Positions 12,301-26,685 are shown, numbered from the stretch's first letter. The stretch: DNA of 64,000 nt from Sistotremastrum niveocremeum HHB9708 (GCA_001630475.1 KV419410.1:581955-645954); one strand, 5' to 3'. Notes: generated by a model not told the origin, from the sequence alone. Numbers and translations are program-made.

Positions 12301-13912
12301 TGGCTTCGCTTTGCCGCTCTGTTTAGGCTCATGGGAGTTGGCAGACATTGAAGGATCAAACGGAAGTTGAGTGGATTCGGTCAGCATCTCCTGAACCCAA
12401 CATGAGTTTGTATATGGCTCAGCGAGTAATGCATACCAGAATGGCACGATCGTCGTTTACGGCCACGACATCCTGTTTCTCATCAACGTCGTATACATTC
12501 GCCGTCGATGTATCTTACTTTGCGTCTGCAAGTCAAAGACAATAGAACTTTGTACTTGCACTTCTTATGTCGCCGCAAGAGCTGATGGACGAGAGGCAAG
12601 AGACCCTTTAAACGTTTCGGAGTCTTGATTGGTCCTACACGCTGATCACATCGAAGAAATGAGGACAGAGTTTTAAACGATCGAGAGAGCAGAACCTTGA
12701 TCTCCTTTTCCTTCGTATCGTCGTCCATACAAAGTGGGTCTGATTTCGGTCGCCGAGGCTCGGTGAAGACGCATTTCAGACCAAACTCTTTTGGAAAAAT
12801 GAACTTGAGGAGATGGCGAGATACTTCATCTGCATTTCGTGGGACAGGATGCAATGGCATGCGATTCAAGACATCTAAACTTGGGTCAAGTTTGGAAGTA
12901 GAAGGAATTGCGATAAGCCGCACGTTGGACTGGCAATCCATAATGAATAGACTTGTCCACGGGTGATCGTTCGATCCGAGTATAGAATAGTCTGGCTCGG
13001 AAGAAACCGATCTCAGACGTTGAAGGGAAATCTGTGAGAGCATGAACATTTGTCACAACAAAAGGCATGCGGAACGCACCGTGTAAGTTCTCTTGATTCT
13101 GAATCTTCACTTTCTTTCTGGGCGTTCTCTGTAGATCCCCATCTTTACGCTTCAGAGGGTTCTCGGGCTTGGCAAGATGATTGGAGAGGTCCACGAGCCG
13201 CGAGGTCATCGTAGTCACTTTGGCTGACGACGGGAACCCTGTTAACTGGCAGAAGCAACTGTTCGGCAACGCGAAAAATATGGAAGTTGCGACGAGAAGG
13301 TGGTTCATTGCCTCCGAGCCAATTCTGTGTTGGATCAGCGATGAGAGAAAAGTCTCTGGAACGAAGACTGGCCGTTGTAGAAGGGTACGGAAAAGAGGAC
13401 CCTGCAAGAATGTCAAGATAGTGTTCGGGAATACGCTGACAAAATGAGGACGATCTGTTCGAGTAGAAGCATGGCCTAGGTCTGGTCCCGCCTGAAAACA
13501 CGATTAAAGAAGTGAATACCTTCGTATTCTGGATAGACATACCGCCTTGTATCCCAGTGTTAACATATCTGGTCGTTTATTAGACGCGTTCTGACGCATA
13601 ATTGTAGATTGAGCTTTATCAACCACCTGCCCAAATCATGACACTATAACGCCATCAGGCTATAATGCTCACCTCGGTCTGAGTAACATGGGGAACCGCG
13701 TATTGGAAGGATAGAGAAGTTCCCTGCACTTCGTCCTCACATGCGACCAAACTATAACGCACAAAAAGCTCGTATTCCAAGCTGTCATTCGGCTGCACTA
13801 GAGGGTGTGGTAATGCGATAATTCGGTCCAGGTAGACATCTAGGGTTAGAACCAGAGGATAGTATTTCTGGAGCAGCTTCGCGATCACACATGGATCGTC
13901 CAATTCAGACAT
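9357..13912 (-). CDS. TERT: Telomerase reverse transcriptase
   Basis: Catalytic protein of telomerase. Minus-strand exons: 13673-13912, 13543-13626, 13080-13491, 12924-13031, 12519-12874, 12437-12472, 12259-12390, 11851-12207, 11666-11797, 11502-11618, 11383-11454, 11218-11321, 11068-11164, 10922-11009, 10797-10870, 10669-10743, 10490-10618, 10355-10439, 10202-10303, 10074-10151, 9738-10022, 9584-9683, 9357-9528. All phases agree and give 1144 residues. Telomerase-specific T motif: RARLFYTRIERSP with HYGLPVQHVLNR (~255-285). RT motifs 1/2: VRHLPKETGVRPIVNLSRK; motif A: LYFVKVDVRACFDSI (Asp726); B': GIPQGSILST; C: FFRLIDDYLLIT (Asp878, Asp879); E: FAWCGRLID. The C-terminal extension keeps TWLGLHAFLVIL, as at the end of other TERTs. 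All three catalytic aspartates are present. The frame is open to 14053, but MSELDDP at 13912 is the likelier start. Splice choices at exons 10-11 and 16-17 were set by motif continuity. Confidence 0.95.
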
Positions 13913-14628
13913 ATCGAGCAGAACATGGAAGAAATAGGCTTGAAGCTTGAAGCCCGAAGGTCTGATGGGTCTGGACGCGACCAACGACAATCGGACGCGA
14001 CTGTAACGTGTGGACTGTTCTGGGCTTCCGTGTAGCTGTTGATGTGGTTTCACGAACGAGATTATGAACTGTACTGAAAAGCTTTCATTGAAACAGACAA
14101 GTACAATATGATAAGTGTAGCCACATTATGAAACCCCTGAATACGTGGTCACACCGTACACGGGGCGATTAAAGAGGCTGTTCAGTCTGAACCACCTAAA
14201 ATCCTAACGGATGTCTAGTATTTGCGTCAACCGAATAGCGAAAGCTCGAAGAAACGCGACAAGACAAGATGGGTGAACGGTAAGAAACAACTTTTCTCGG
14301 CAAACGCCTTATAAGCCAGATTCCGTCGGAGTTTCAATATTGGACACCTTGTGGCTTACTGGCTCAAATTCATGAATACTAAAATTTGGTCAGAGTGCAG
14401 GTATGAAGAAATATATTTTTAACATTGTTCCAGGAGATCCTTTGGCTACTTTCTTCACGTTGAAGACAGCCAAGTGTCGGCGTTTGCGACCTTTATCACC
14501 GCAACCCCTATTACCTCAGGGACCAAACAGATACCCACAGCGAAATTTCTAAAGCGTAACTTCTTGTTGTTCACAGACCAGCTACAACGCTCTAAACTTC
14601 ACAGGATCACTTCAGCTCGACTTTCAAT
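13913..14628. promoter_or_regulatory. Divergent intergenic region TERT / TIF3
   Basis: About 715 bp between the TERT start (minus) and the eIF4B start (plus), so it presumably holds both promoters. I see no convincing open frame of its own, no telomerase-RNA-like template and no clear repeat. The TERT frame is open upstream to 14053, which may be a longer N-terminus or 5' UTR. Confidence 0.6.
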
Positions 14629-16562
14629 ATGGGTGTGTTCACGAAAGCTATGTTACGTGTGATTTTACGAACTGATTCCTTGCCTCAGCTCCAAAGAAAG
14701 CAGGCAAAAAAATGGCGCTCTCCGCATTTCTGGAGGAGCAAGGTAAACATATACAGAAAGGCCTCTTGACCTCAGCACGGAGCAAAATTTGATGTTATGA
14801 TTAGCATTCGGCTCTTGGGCTGATGAAATGGATGCTTTGCCCAGCGCGCGTGAGCACCCGTTCTCCCTCTCAGGTATTGCCACTAGTGTTGAAAACCCTA
14901 TTTTGTAGCGGCTGCGAAGGATGACAACGACGCTTCTCATCCTGGCGAGCGCAACTTTGATCGGCGTGATCGAGATTATGGTGCGATGCTCGACCTACTT
15001 TCGTCGCCGAGCTTTTCTTTGTTTTAACAATTATCTAGGTGAACGTTCCCATCAACCACCCAGAGAAGAACTTCCTCTCCCCACTCAACCGCCATATACG
15101 GCGTTTGTCGGCAACCTTTCCTTCGATTGTACTGAAGGTGACCTCGAAGGCTTTTTCGGGCCCAAGGTAATCAAGCGCTTCCTCTCCTTGGGGCGGAACC
15201 TCAAATTTATTTAGACAAAATCCGCGAAAATCATCCGAGACCGTGATGAAAAACCCAAAGGCTTTGGCTATGTCGAATTTGAGGACTTAGAGGCTTTAAA
15301 AGAGGGTCTCCAGAAAAGTGGTTCGGTAAGCCATTACTGCTCCTATATTGTATCGAGTCTCATCGTCTCGAAGACTTTTTCAGGCAGAAATGTACGCGTT
15401 AGTGTTGCGGAACCACGTATGTTCTCTCTGTCTCGCGCCTCTGCATGTCCTCAGCCATCATCTAGCCAAGGAGCGAATAGGCGGAGGAGGATTTGATGAT
15501 GAAAAATTCGCTGGGAACTGGAGACGCGATGGTCCACTCCCAGACAGACAATCATCTCGTTCAAGGTTCGATGAAGATAGAGGCTCGCGATTTGGTCAAG
15601 GACGAGAAGGACGAGAACCTTTGCCCCCGTCAGTAGCCGAGACAGTTGATGACTGGCGTGGAAACCGCCCTGGACCATTGCCCCCTCGTGAAGATCATGC
15701 CAGACCTCCTCGCCGCTCAGGATTCTCCACGCCAGTCGGCGAACATTCTGCAGCAGATGCTGAAGAAGTTTGGACGATAGGCAGTAAATTCAAACCTTCT
15801 CCGACGAACTCGGAGAGTGGGAGCAGAAGCCGATTTGGCAGTATGAGATCAGATATGGGTCCTCCTCCTCCTCGGGAATCCGCTGCACCCGAGAGTGATT
15901 GGAGAAGCCGGCCGACTCGGCAAGATAGCTTCGACCGTGAGAGTACGCTGGTGCTTATCAGAATTTGTTCACCCTAATTTTCATCATTAGGCTCGAGTTC
16001 AACACCCCCTACACCCCAACTCAACCGACGTCGGCTTGAACTACTTCCCCGTTCAACTGCTGGTTCGACCGTTGCCTCCCCCCTTTCTTCGCCTAAAGCG
16101 GCACACGCGACCGCTCGTCCCAATCCTTTTGGTGCTGCAAAGTAGGTGCAACCTTGAATTACTTTAGTTCTATCTCATATCGACCTTTCTAGACCCGTTG
16201 ATGTAAGTGCGAAGGAGGCTGCTGTGGCAGAGCGGCTTGAAAAGGAGAGAGAGGAGCTCCACAATGCGGCTCTTGCTCGTCATCCCCTTTCACGCAACAC
16301 TTCCAACGCTGCGAGAGAACGTGGCTCTGCAAGTCCCATCCCTCCAAGCCCCGGCAGCAATCCAGCCGTCTCTTTGTCTCCCTCCGCCCCTGCTTCCCCC
16401 AAACCTGCTCACAGCGCTGTTGTTAGGCCTGCATTCAGCTTTGCTAAGGCAGCAGGAAGCAATGGCCCAAAAGCGCCTCCAAAGGCTGCCTCTGCTAGTG
16501 AGACGGCGCCACCGCCGGCTCAGGCAGGGGAGACTGTTGAGAAGACTTCGGAGGACAACTAG
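14629..16562 (+). CDS. TIF3: Translation initiation factor eIF4B (Tif3/Sce3-like)
   Basis: eIF4B stimulates the eIF4A helicase during scanning. Ten exons: 14629-14632, 14689-14742, 14805-14849, 14909-14980, 15039-15166, 15215-15325, 15374-15416, 15466-15942, 15991-16141, 16193-16562; 484 residues. The first exon is only ATGG. The N-terminus MAPKKAGKKMALSAFLEEQ and FGSWADEMDALP is the eIF4B signature. The RRM follows, with RNP2 YTAFVGNLSF and RNP1 KGFGYVEFED. Next come Arg/Gly/Asp-rich repeats and the NPFGAAKPVDVSAKE motif seen in fungal eIF4B, then an Ala/Pro/Ser tail. For exon 3 I chose the stronger donor at 14850, which gives DALPSAPAAKDDND. Confidence 0.9.
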
Positions 16563-16742
16563 TCATTCGAACTACTGTGCAATATATTAATCCTCTCGTA
16601 GAACGCGAGAAGTAGCTATTTGGTTGTGCTCATACTATTTTACTTCTCCTTTGCGGAAGAATCTCGCAACTAAGCAAGTTGATTGAGAAATGTCTGTATT
16701 TGGAATACTGTAAGTAGACATTCCATGAAAGTCGTAGAGTGC

Positions 16743-18006
16743 CTAATCGTCGTGATGGCGGTGCGACCTGCTTTCGGGATCTATGAACTTCATTCGCCCT
16801 CGACCTGGTAGACAATAAGCAACGGATAAATTTGCGAATGATATAAATGTATACCTTTGTAGCGAACGCCGCCTTCCGAAGTTTCTGATGCTGCTTTTTG
16901 TGCTGCAAGGCGTTCGCGAACACGCTCAAGCTCTCGTCGTCTAGCAGCCTCGATTCTTTCTTTTTCTTCGCGCTCTAGTCTAGCGTCGTACTCTTCTTCT
17001 GTTTCTTTCCGAGGCTCATCTACTTCTGGTGTCCGCGGTTTCTCTTCGATCTTGTTATGTTTCGATCGCTTTGTGCGGCGAGATCTTGAATTAGAAGAGC
17101 TTCGTCGCTTGGAACGCTTCTTCTTCGGTTCTGATTCGGAATCTGATTCTGATCTATCAGCTAGATTGTTATGACGGCATAATTAGCAGGTAAATTAGCG
17201 GCAAACAAAGCGGAAACAAACTAGACGCTGGCTTCGGTGGGGGTCTCCGCAGTTCTAGCTCTCCACAGTTGCTAATAATCACCGGTACAGATGGCTTATC
17301 CTGCTCGCCAGTAGGAACGTCTGCGATTTTTAAGATGATCTCGTCAAAGCCTCGGATGACTCTGCCAAAGACGACGTGTTTGCCTAAGAAGTTTGTATTA
17401 GATATGAAGGGACGCGTCTTCGCGTAAATTGCTCACCGTTGAGGTGCGGACACGGCTTTAAGGTGATAAACCACTGTGATCCGTTGGTATTTGGACCCTT
17501 GTTGGCCATGCACAATAAACCCTGGGCGTTGAGGGGAGTAGACAGATCTTCATCGGCAAAGGGTGCCCCATATATCGACTCTCCTCCTTTCCCGTTGCGC
17601 TGTGTGAAGTCTTTCATATATCAACTGCGTGTTGGGGAGATAGACTGCGCCAACATACCTCCACCTTGGATCATAAAATCCTTAATCGACCTGTGGATGG
17701 GGCTATTTTTGTAGTAGAGCGGCACGTTTGAATGTGGTGATACGCCTTTCTCGCCGGTAGCAAGAGCTCTGAAGCTGCCAAGTACGTTGAGTGTTGGTAA
17801 CTATGTCTCGTAATTGCTAGCATGTGACGCCGTACTTTTCACAGGTCTTTGGAACCCTGTCGGCAAAGAGCTCGACGATAACTCTGATAAATAAAGGAGT
17901 TCAGAAAGAAGAGTAGAAGTGGAGACATTGAAAAGAACGCGTACCGTCCAGCAGGAACATTGTCGATAGCAAAATCCAAGAAAACGCGGGGATTTACAGA
18001 TGGCAT
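16743..18006 (-). CDS. Cyclophilin with SR-rich C-terminus (nuclear PPIase)
   Basis: Peptidyl-prolyl cis-trans isomerase of the SR-cyclophilin type, probably linked to splicing or the Pol II CTD. Minus-strand exons: 17945-18006, 17836-17883, 17659-17774, 17437-17610, 17222-17383, 16855-17160, 16743-16804; 309 residues. The cyclophilin domain covers ~1-175: [17 protein letters not shown], the catalytic Arg in [28 protein letters not shown], and [12 protein letters not shown]. After RRPPPKPAS comes a Ser/Arg/Glu stretch ([20 protein letters not shown]), a long charged helix ([19 protein letters not shown]) and a tail that ends RSHRHHDD. Confidence 0.9.
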
Positions 18007-18343
18007 CGGGAGCAAGAGTTCGGCAAAGACCGAGGGTGTCTATTGAGAGCTTACATAAGCGTGTATTCAGCGTCTCACCCTGGAAAAGATCCAGAAATGT
18101 TTATGTCGCCCGACGTGGAGATCGCCTTGACGAGGGTCCCTGTAGCCTTCTTCTCGCTCTTCTCACCGTCCCTTTGTATTTGACTACGACGCCTTGTCCC
18201 TTTCAGCATCCAGTCTGTTTCCCTGAACACCTAAATGCAATAGACCCCGTTACCCACCGTCATCGGCTGTTGTCCCGAGGCTGTGGAATCTACTTTGAGC
18301 TTTCTTGGTTGTCAATTTATTTCCGTCCCCACTCTGTACCATC
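18007..18343. promoter_or_regulatory. Divergent promoter region, cyclophilin / RSR1-like
   Basis: About 337 bp between two divergent starts. It is pyrimidine-rich on the plus strand upstream of the GTPase ATG. The long open frame running through it on the plus strand is a shadow and carries no family signature. Confidence 0.5.
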
Positions 18344-19295
18344 ATGCGCGAGTTCAACGCCGTCGTCCTGGGCGGTACGTGAGGCCTACTTCTCTCATCC
18401 GACCTTAGCCTTACTATCAGACACGATAGCTGGAGGCGTTGGAAAATCGGCCTTGGTTGTCCGATTCACCCAGGACCAATTTCTAGATACTTATGATCCA
18501 ACTATTGAAGGTATGGATATCACTTTTCTTCCTCCGGCCAATTCTTTACCGATGTTTGGGCAGAGGCTTATTCTAAAACTTGGACCGTTGATGATGAATT
18601 GGTTCAAGTGGGTGACTCGTCGAGTGGTGATTCCTTCTCCTATAGCATTCATTCTGCAGCTCGACGTCCTTGATACCGCTGGCGCCGAACAATTCACTGC
18701 AATAACCGAGTTGTATATTAAGGTGAGAGCTTTTCGTAATGGCAGGCTACGCGTGACTAAAACTTGGATTGTCAGGCAGCTACGGGTTTCGTTCTCGTGT
18801 TTAGGTATATTGCAACGCTTGCATCTATGAGTGATATTCTCAGATGCCTTTAGTTTGATTCAGGAGGCAAGCCTGAAAGAGGTAAGCAACCTAAGAACCC
18901 AAATTGCACGAGTAAAGGGCGTAAGCGAAGCGGTATGTCGAAAGCAGCACTATCGAACATTGCACTCATACTATGCTACGGAATTTAGGATGTCCCCCTG
19001 GTAGTCGTTGGGACTAAAAGTGACCTGGTGTACGAGCGAGAAGTTCAGCCGGAGACTCTGAAGGAATTGTCGTATCAGTGGACGGTAATCCATTTTTCAT
19101 TTCAGAAGTTACTGGGCTCATTCTTTTCCGCAGGTACCGTTCTACGAGACCTCCGCAAAAAAGAATTCGCACGTACAGGAGGCTTTTGATGATCTAGTTC
19201 GTCAAATGCGAACGCAAGAGACAAGACAACTGTTAGATCATCGGAAGCGAGTCAAGCGGCCAAAAAGAAAACCAAAAACATGTGTCGTGATGTAG
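18344..19295 (+). CDS. RSR1: Rsr1/Rap-like small GTPase
   Basis: Ras-superfamily GTPase of the Rsr1/Rap branch, which in yeasts directs polarity and bud-site choice. Eight exons: 18344-18374, 18430-18510, 18564-18607, 18660-18722, 18776-18804, 18854-18932, 18989-19084, 19134-19295; 194 residues. P-loop GAGGVGKSALVVRF (10-), effector YDPTIEEAYSK, switch II LDTAGAEQF, ETSAKKN. The C-terminus is polybasic (RKRVKRPKRKPK) and ends in the CAAX box CVVM for prenylation. Odd points: residue 61 is Ala (Gln in Ras, usually Thr in Rap), and the guanine-specificity motif reads TKSD (Thr118) in place of NKxD. The intron inside the TGFVLVFS stretch was placed by family alignment. Confidence 0.87.
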
Positions 19296-19897
19296 AAACC
19301 TTCACAGTACGCCAAATCCACGCCACTTCCCAGTCTTTACACGGATTTCCCAAACCACTGCGGGAGGTCACTGTGGCGTCCAAATATGTTCTCTTGTATT
19401 GTTCTATGTCGTTCTTGTTTTCTTATCTTGTCTGTTATTGCTGTTCTCGTCGAGTAGATATGCTAGGTTGTACACATAAATTATCGCTTCAATTGAGATT
19501 TAGTAGTGAAATGGAGAATTGGAAGGACCTGGTCTATATGCTGGTAGGATGAGGATCAGACCCTGTCATCAAGAAAAGGAGAGGATTTCAACGGGATTAC
19601 ATGTAACGCACTGGTGAGGGAAAGATATAGATATTACAATGCATGGATCCGGCCGAAGGCGTAGCTCAGCCAGTCCAGCTAGAGCTGCACAGTCTGTACG
19701 TCAAGAAAATGAAGAAATCAAGGTCAATTGGGCGAGGCGTCCAAATGAGGTCAAATGAGAGGTTCGGGCGAAGTGACTGAAATCGCCGAGTCTTTGTATG
19801 GCCGTGTTGACAAATCTTTCATTTTCGCCTCCCATCATCTGGTTGCCTGACTCAAACTTTTTTCACGACCTTCTCTTTCAACTCTAGACTTACTGAA
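19296..19897. other. Intergenic region upstream of DBP2
   Basis: About 600 bp between the GTPase stop and the DBP2 start on the same strand. There are short open frames only, with none recognisable, and a C/T-rich stretch just before the DBP2 ATG. It should contain the GTPase 3' UTR and the DBP2 promoter. Confidence 0.5.
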
Positions 19898-22461
<2,564 letters not shown>

Positions 22462-22816
22462 TGCTCAGATAGACTGTGAGACTGGGACGTTCTTGTTCAG
22501 TAGATATTAGATTTGCTTGTACCTTGTGCGCGTTATAATAATTCATCAGAGGCTGATTGGTCAGTCGCGTGGACTGGTAATGCCTGTATTGCCTCGCGGT
22601 GCTTGCGGTGCTCGCACGCCAGCGACAGCCGGCGCACACGACGATTGAAAAAAAAAAAAACAAAAACACGTTCAAGGCTATCTCTTAAGGAAATGCGTCT
22701 TTTGATTGATTCCCAGTTGGAAACGAAGTCCTGGGCCTTCTTCCCTACAAGTCTCTCCTTTTGTTCCCCCTCTTTCGCCCCATTCCCCTTCGACTCCAAC
22801 CCCCAGCTCGGTCGCT
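22462..22816. other. Intergenic region with A-tract
   Basis: About 355 bp between DBP2 and the next gene on the same strand. It includes an interrupted A-run at about 22647-22664. No gene is seen. Confidence 0.5.
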
Positions 22817-23627
22817 ATGCTCTCCTTATTTACGAGCTGCTACACCTCCTCGGTCGACGATATGGAGCTGCTCTCCCCTCGTCCTGTTCCTAAAACTCGG
22901 AAGAGACGCTTTTCGCTGTCGCTTCAGCCCACCAGACGGCTACAAAAGACCCCTCAAGTCATCAGTAGCCCCTCTGACTTTCGACATGAATTCCATCTGC
23001 GTCGTGATTTGGTGCGTTTTGCGCTGAGAGGCAGATATATCATTGAAATGACCTTGTATGCTAGACCCATAACAAAGACTCTGATTTATGGGACTTGGAC
23101 TACTGGCGAGAGGTCATAAAAGCCAAAGTGCAGGAGGTACGACTCTCCTATGACCCCTATGTCGAGCTCCTCTGACTTTTGACCAGGCAGCAGAAAAGTC
23201 GGCGGCGTTGAACGCAGGGGCAGCAGTTCCCCCAGTGCCGCGCTCGCGACCGACTAGCATGACACCTCCCAGGCGCAAGCCCGTTCCCTCGCTGGAGCTT
23301 CTCGACGAAAAAGATTCAATCTCGTTCCAGCACGTTTCCACGTCTTCACTTCCCGGCCCCACACGTTGCATGACAGATTGCAGCGAGCAGACTTTGTCAT
23401 GCGTCACGGAAGATCCTCAGTCGAGTCCAAACCGACCATCCATCGACACTTTCTCAAATGTCTCTGAATCCGAATGTCACACTCAATCTGACGATTCGTC
23501 CAGAGAAACGTTCTTGGTCGTCACCCCCATTGCCGAAGAGTTTGAATCACAGACTCGCGAAGCAGACTCGACTCCCCGAAAGGAAGAAAGTCCCCCATTA
23601 ATGCCATCAATCTCACCAATCTCATGA
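22817..23627 (+). CDS. Hypothetical Ser/Pro-rich protein
   Basis: Not recognised. Three exons, 22817-23011, 23065-23136, 23187-23627, all in phase 0, give 235 residues. The N-terminus MLSLFTSCYTSSVDD is followed by a basic Arg-rich segment (KTRKRRFSLSLQPTRRL). The middle exon is aromatic and acidic (DLWDLDYWREVIKAKVQE). The last two thirds are disordered, Ser/Thr/Pro/Glu-rich, with many potential phosphosites (FSLS, SPNRPS). No signal peptide, membrane segment or catalytic motif is clear. Regular splice sites and phase suggest a real gene. Confidence 0.6.
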
Positions 23628-23904
23628 GTATATGAAGTAGCAGTTTCGCTGATGCGCCCATATTCTCACTATTACTCCCTTCGTCTTCATCTCCATGTCT
23701 TCACGTCTACCCACTCCACACCATGTATAAATATTCTTACTTCTATCAAAGGATGTAGCGCTAGGCTGCATAATGCTAATAATATGTATTCTCTCATGCA
23801 ATCGTGGGCGTGTCAGCCTCATTCGAAAGTCTATTTCCCATGTCACGCCATGATGACATCGCAAGCCACACGGCTAGCACCGGCTCTCCCTGGTCAGCGA
23901 CACC

Positions 23905-25007
23905 ATGGTTGTGTCTAAGCAAAGCATTCCGGTAGCAGGCTTAGAAGTGACTATCTATAAGGACGACAGCCTAAATGCGCCAACGAATTTACCCGTTACC
24001 GTCTTGTTTATCCTACATGGAAGACAAGGTTCCGCGAAAGACGCTGACAAGATAGCAGACCATGTGTTCGATCACGTCTCAACGCAGTCCAAGAGCCAGC
24101 CACCTGCCAGTGCGCGAGATCTGGTCATTGTGGCATTCGTAAGTCTACGAGACCCCTTGCCGTCCATTTCGTTCTCCAGGCGACTCAACATGCATGAAAG
24201 GATCAAAGGAATCATGGCTCTCGTTTAATTTCAGCATTGGGCAATGAAGGGTGGAATCAGTCCAACCCCAGCAAAGATAACAAACAACACGCGTCGGTCG
24301 TCTTGCATGCACGAAGTTGCAAGTAGCTCATGGCATTGATCTAGGATCGACATGTACACGATCTACAGTGCGTATGTCCCTCGCGGAAACTCCTGGTCTC
24401 TCACCGCGATCACTGCCAGATGGAACGGCAAGAGATGTCTCTTTCCTGATCGATTTTCTGCCTGCATATCTGTACCCCAATGGCGAGAGGCAAATCGTCG
24501 AATGGGTGACAGCCGGAGTGAGCCTTGGTGGCCATGCTACTTGGCTTGTGCTCAGAAACGGTGAGAAATCGAAGTCGAGACCCGTATATGCGCTGACAAA
24601 GAATAGAACCGAGAGTAAAGATTGGCATCCCCATCATCGGGTGCCCCGATTACCTCAAGCTCATGAGCATCAGGGCAAACGAGAATAACCTGTCTTTGGA
24701 TCCGCCATATATGCCTGACTCTTTGAAAGGTTATATCCAGGAGAACGACCCAGCTGCAACACCACACGCTGCTCAAGCAGGGAATCCGTTCTGGGGAAAG
24801 TCGGTACTTGTCCTTTCTGGAAAGATTGACAAGCTCGTGCAGTGGGAGGCCAGCGCTGATTTTGTTGATGCATTGAACGTGGGCCCAGGAGAGAAACGGG
24901 TCGTCGTGGAAGCAACAGCGGGCCATGAGGTGACGCCAGCTATGCTGAATGAATTGGCCGCATTCGTTTGGCGTCGAGCTATAGTGTCGGCAAGCCCGAG
25001 TTTGTGA
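23905..25007 (+). CDS. Alpha/beta hydrolase (serine hydrolase)
   Basis: Cytosolic alpha/beta hydrolase of unknown substrate. Exons 23905-24138, 24201-24292, 24345-24367, 24420-24560, 24607-25007; 296 residues, no signal peptide. The order of elements is typical: strand VTVLFILHGRQGSAKD (oxyanion HGR), DQRNHGSR, nucleophile elbow GVSLGGHATW (Ser), IIGCPDY, acid region VLSGKIDKLV, and the catalytic His in ATAGHEVTPAM. One exon is 23 nt. The 3' end faces UBA4 with only 54 bp between the two stop codons, so the 3' UTRs must overlap. Confidence 0.82.
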
Positions 25008-25061
25008 CGAAGTGCGGAGAAACGACCTTTGTAGTGTATGTAAGACGAGAAGCGCTAACAA

Positions 25062-26543
25062 TCAATAAATTGGAAAGGACGAGTCGACTTCGTGACTCCA
25101 TGCTCGCAGTCCTCCGATGAGGTCCTTAACGGTCGTTTGTGGCCTGAATTCCCGCAGGGTTTTGGCCGCGATCTGTGAATCATTCCCTAGCCTGCAAACG
25201 ACGAACAGAGGTTGATCATCTTTCGGCTCAAAGGCTTCAGGGTTCGCTAATAACTCCGGCAAAGGGATATCTGTTCATTGCTCAGAACTTCTCATCAGAT
25301 CGACCTCAGGACGCTCACTTGTGGAATTTGGAAGGCTGCATATTTCAAACTCTATTGAGGGACGAACGTCAATGATGTGATGAGCACCACCGGCCAAGGT
25401 GTCATGCAACTCCTATAGACACTGAGTACATCGAAGAACTCATGTTGAAAGCTTACTTTGCCCGATATTCGGTGAGCTGGGTCTCCAGGCTCTTTTCCGA
25501 GTCTCTCGTAGTCCGGGTTTTCGCCGCCACAAAAAGCAACATAGTCAGATTGATCTATTAGATCGCGCCTTTTCCCATTCTGGCCACACGCGACGCAGTC
25601 GGGTTTGCGCCTCCGTAACTTTATTGAACGAAATGAGGGCACCGTCAACGCGGAGAAGATCAAAAGAGTAGGGGCGCCGTCTAGATGAATCTTCAAACAT
25701 GTCTCAACATCTAATCGAGGCATCGTACCATGAAGTCCAGAAAGAATCTTGATGGCCTCTAACGCCTGTAGAGTACCGATTGTTCCTACTACCGGACCCA
25801 GAATGCCGTTTTCCTCGCAAGACCCCATTGTAGCACGTGCAGCCGGCTTAGGATACAGGCATCGATAGCATGGGCCATCTCCAAGGTTGTAAGTAGCGAG
25901 CTGGCCATCAAATCGAAGCGCAGCTCCGCTGACAAGAGGTTTTCCCAACGCAACGGCCGTATCAGATAACAAATACCGGGTAGGCGCATTATCTGTGCAA
26001 TCCAAGAGAATGTCATAACCCGAAAGTATGTCTTGAGAGTTGCTAGCGTCCAGCGCACAAGGATATAGATCGACTTTGAGGCCAGCATTGATTCTACATG
26101 TCAAACACCAATTAGTCGATGAAGTTCCACAAGACCAATGGTCAAGCCAACGCTTGGATAGCAGATCTGGCGGCTTCCACTTTCAGTTCTCCTATCTGCG
26201 TGTCGCGATACAAAATCTGTCGCTGTAAGTTTGAGAGCGAAATTGTATCATGATCAACGATCCCGATTCGGCCTATTGATGAGCTTGAGAAAAGAACAGA
26301 AACATGTCGTAACATACCTATGCCTGCAGCTGCGAGATACTGCAACGCTGGGCACCCTAGACCTCCAGCACCAACAACGCAAACAGAGGCGTTCAGCAGT
26401 TTCTCCTGCCCTACCACAGAGTCACAGGGCCGTCAGCACACAAGTTTCCATATTGTTTAGATCATACCGGTACGGCCAAATCCAGGAAGAATTAATTGTC
26501 GGCCGTATCGTCGAAAATCATCTTTGGCTAATTTGGTTGACAT
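25062..26543 (-). CDS. UBA4: Uba4/MOCS3: adenylyltransferase-sulfurtransferase
   Basis: E1-like enzyme that adenylates and thiolates Urm1 (tRNA thiolation, urmylation) and, where present, MOCS2A (molybdopterin). Minus-strand exons: 26468-26543, 26318-26410, 26152-26272, 25457-26093, 25319-25412, 25062-25270; 409 residues. The adenylation domain shows [12 protein letters not shown], nucleotide loop [38 protein letters not shown] and [12 protein letters not shown]. Two Cys pairs, CYRC and CVAC, bind zinc. A C-terminal rhodanese domain ([14 protein letters not shown]) carries the persulfide Cys in [12 protein letters not shown]. The domain order is that of a full-length Uba4. The donor GTTGGC at exon 3 is unusual but preserves the frame. 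Confidence 0.93.
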
Positions 26544-26685
26544 CAAGTTGAACGCTCAAGCTCGGACGCGTACGGCGACGCGCTGAATGCTGTGATCGAG
26601 ACCAGTGCCAGTTGAGTTGGGCGCTAATATCGTGACTGAACCCTTGACTGAACCTTGGTTCAAGTTGCGACTCGTTCGACAAGAA

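Noticed and set aside
13838-13856. Telomere-like CTAGGGTTAG inside TERT exon 1, considered as telomerase RNA template or telomeric seed
   Set aside because: It is one and a half repeats, lies in coding sequence (Leu-Thr-Leu-Asp), and a 9-10-mer is expected by chance in 64 kb. Similar bits occur at 40857 and 49080.
9357-13912. Reverse transcriptase motifs as a retrotransposon
   Set aside because: The telomerase T motif, TERT-type motif order and C-terminal extension, plus 23 spliced exons, show TERT and not a mobile element.
18000-18830. 276-codon open frame on the plus strand
   Set aside because: It spans the cyclophilin start on the other strand, the shared promoter and unspliced GTPase introns; only the spliced GTPase has family motifs.
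22647-22664. A-tract as a retroposed poly(A) tail
   Set aside because: No target duplication and no cDNA-like sequence upstream; likely simple low complexity.
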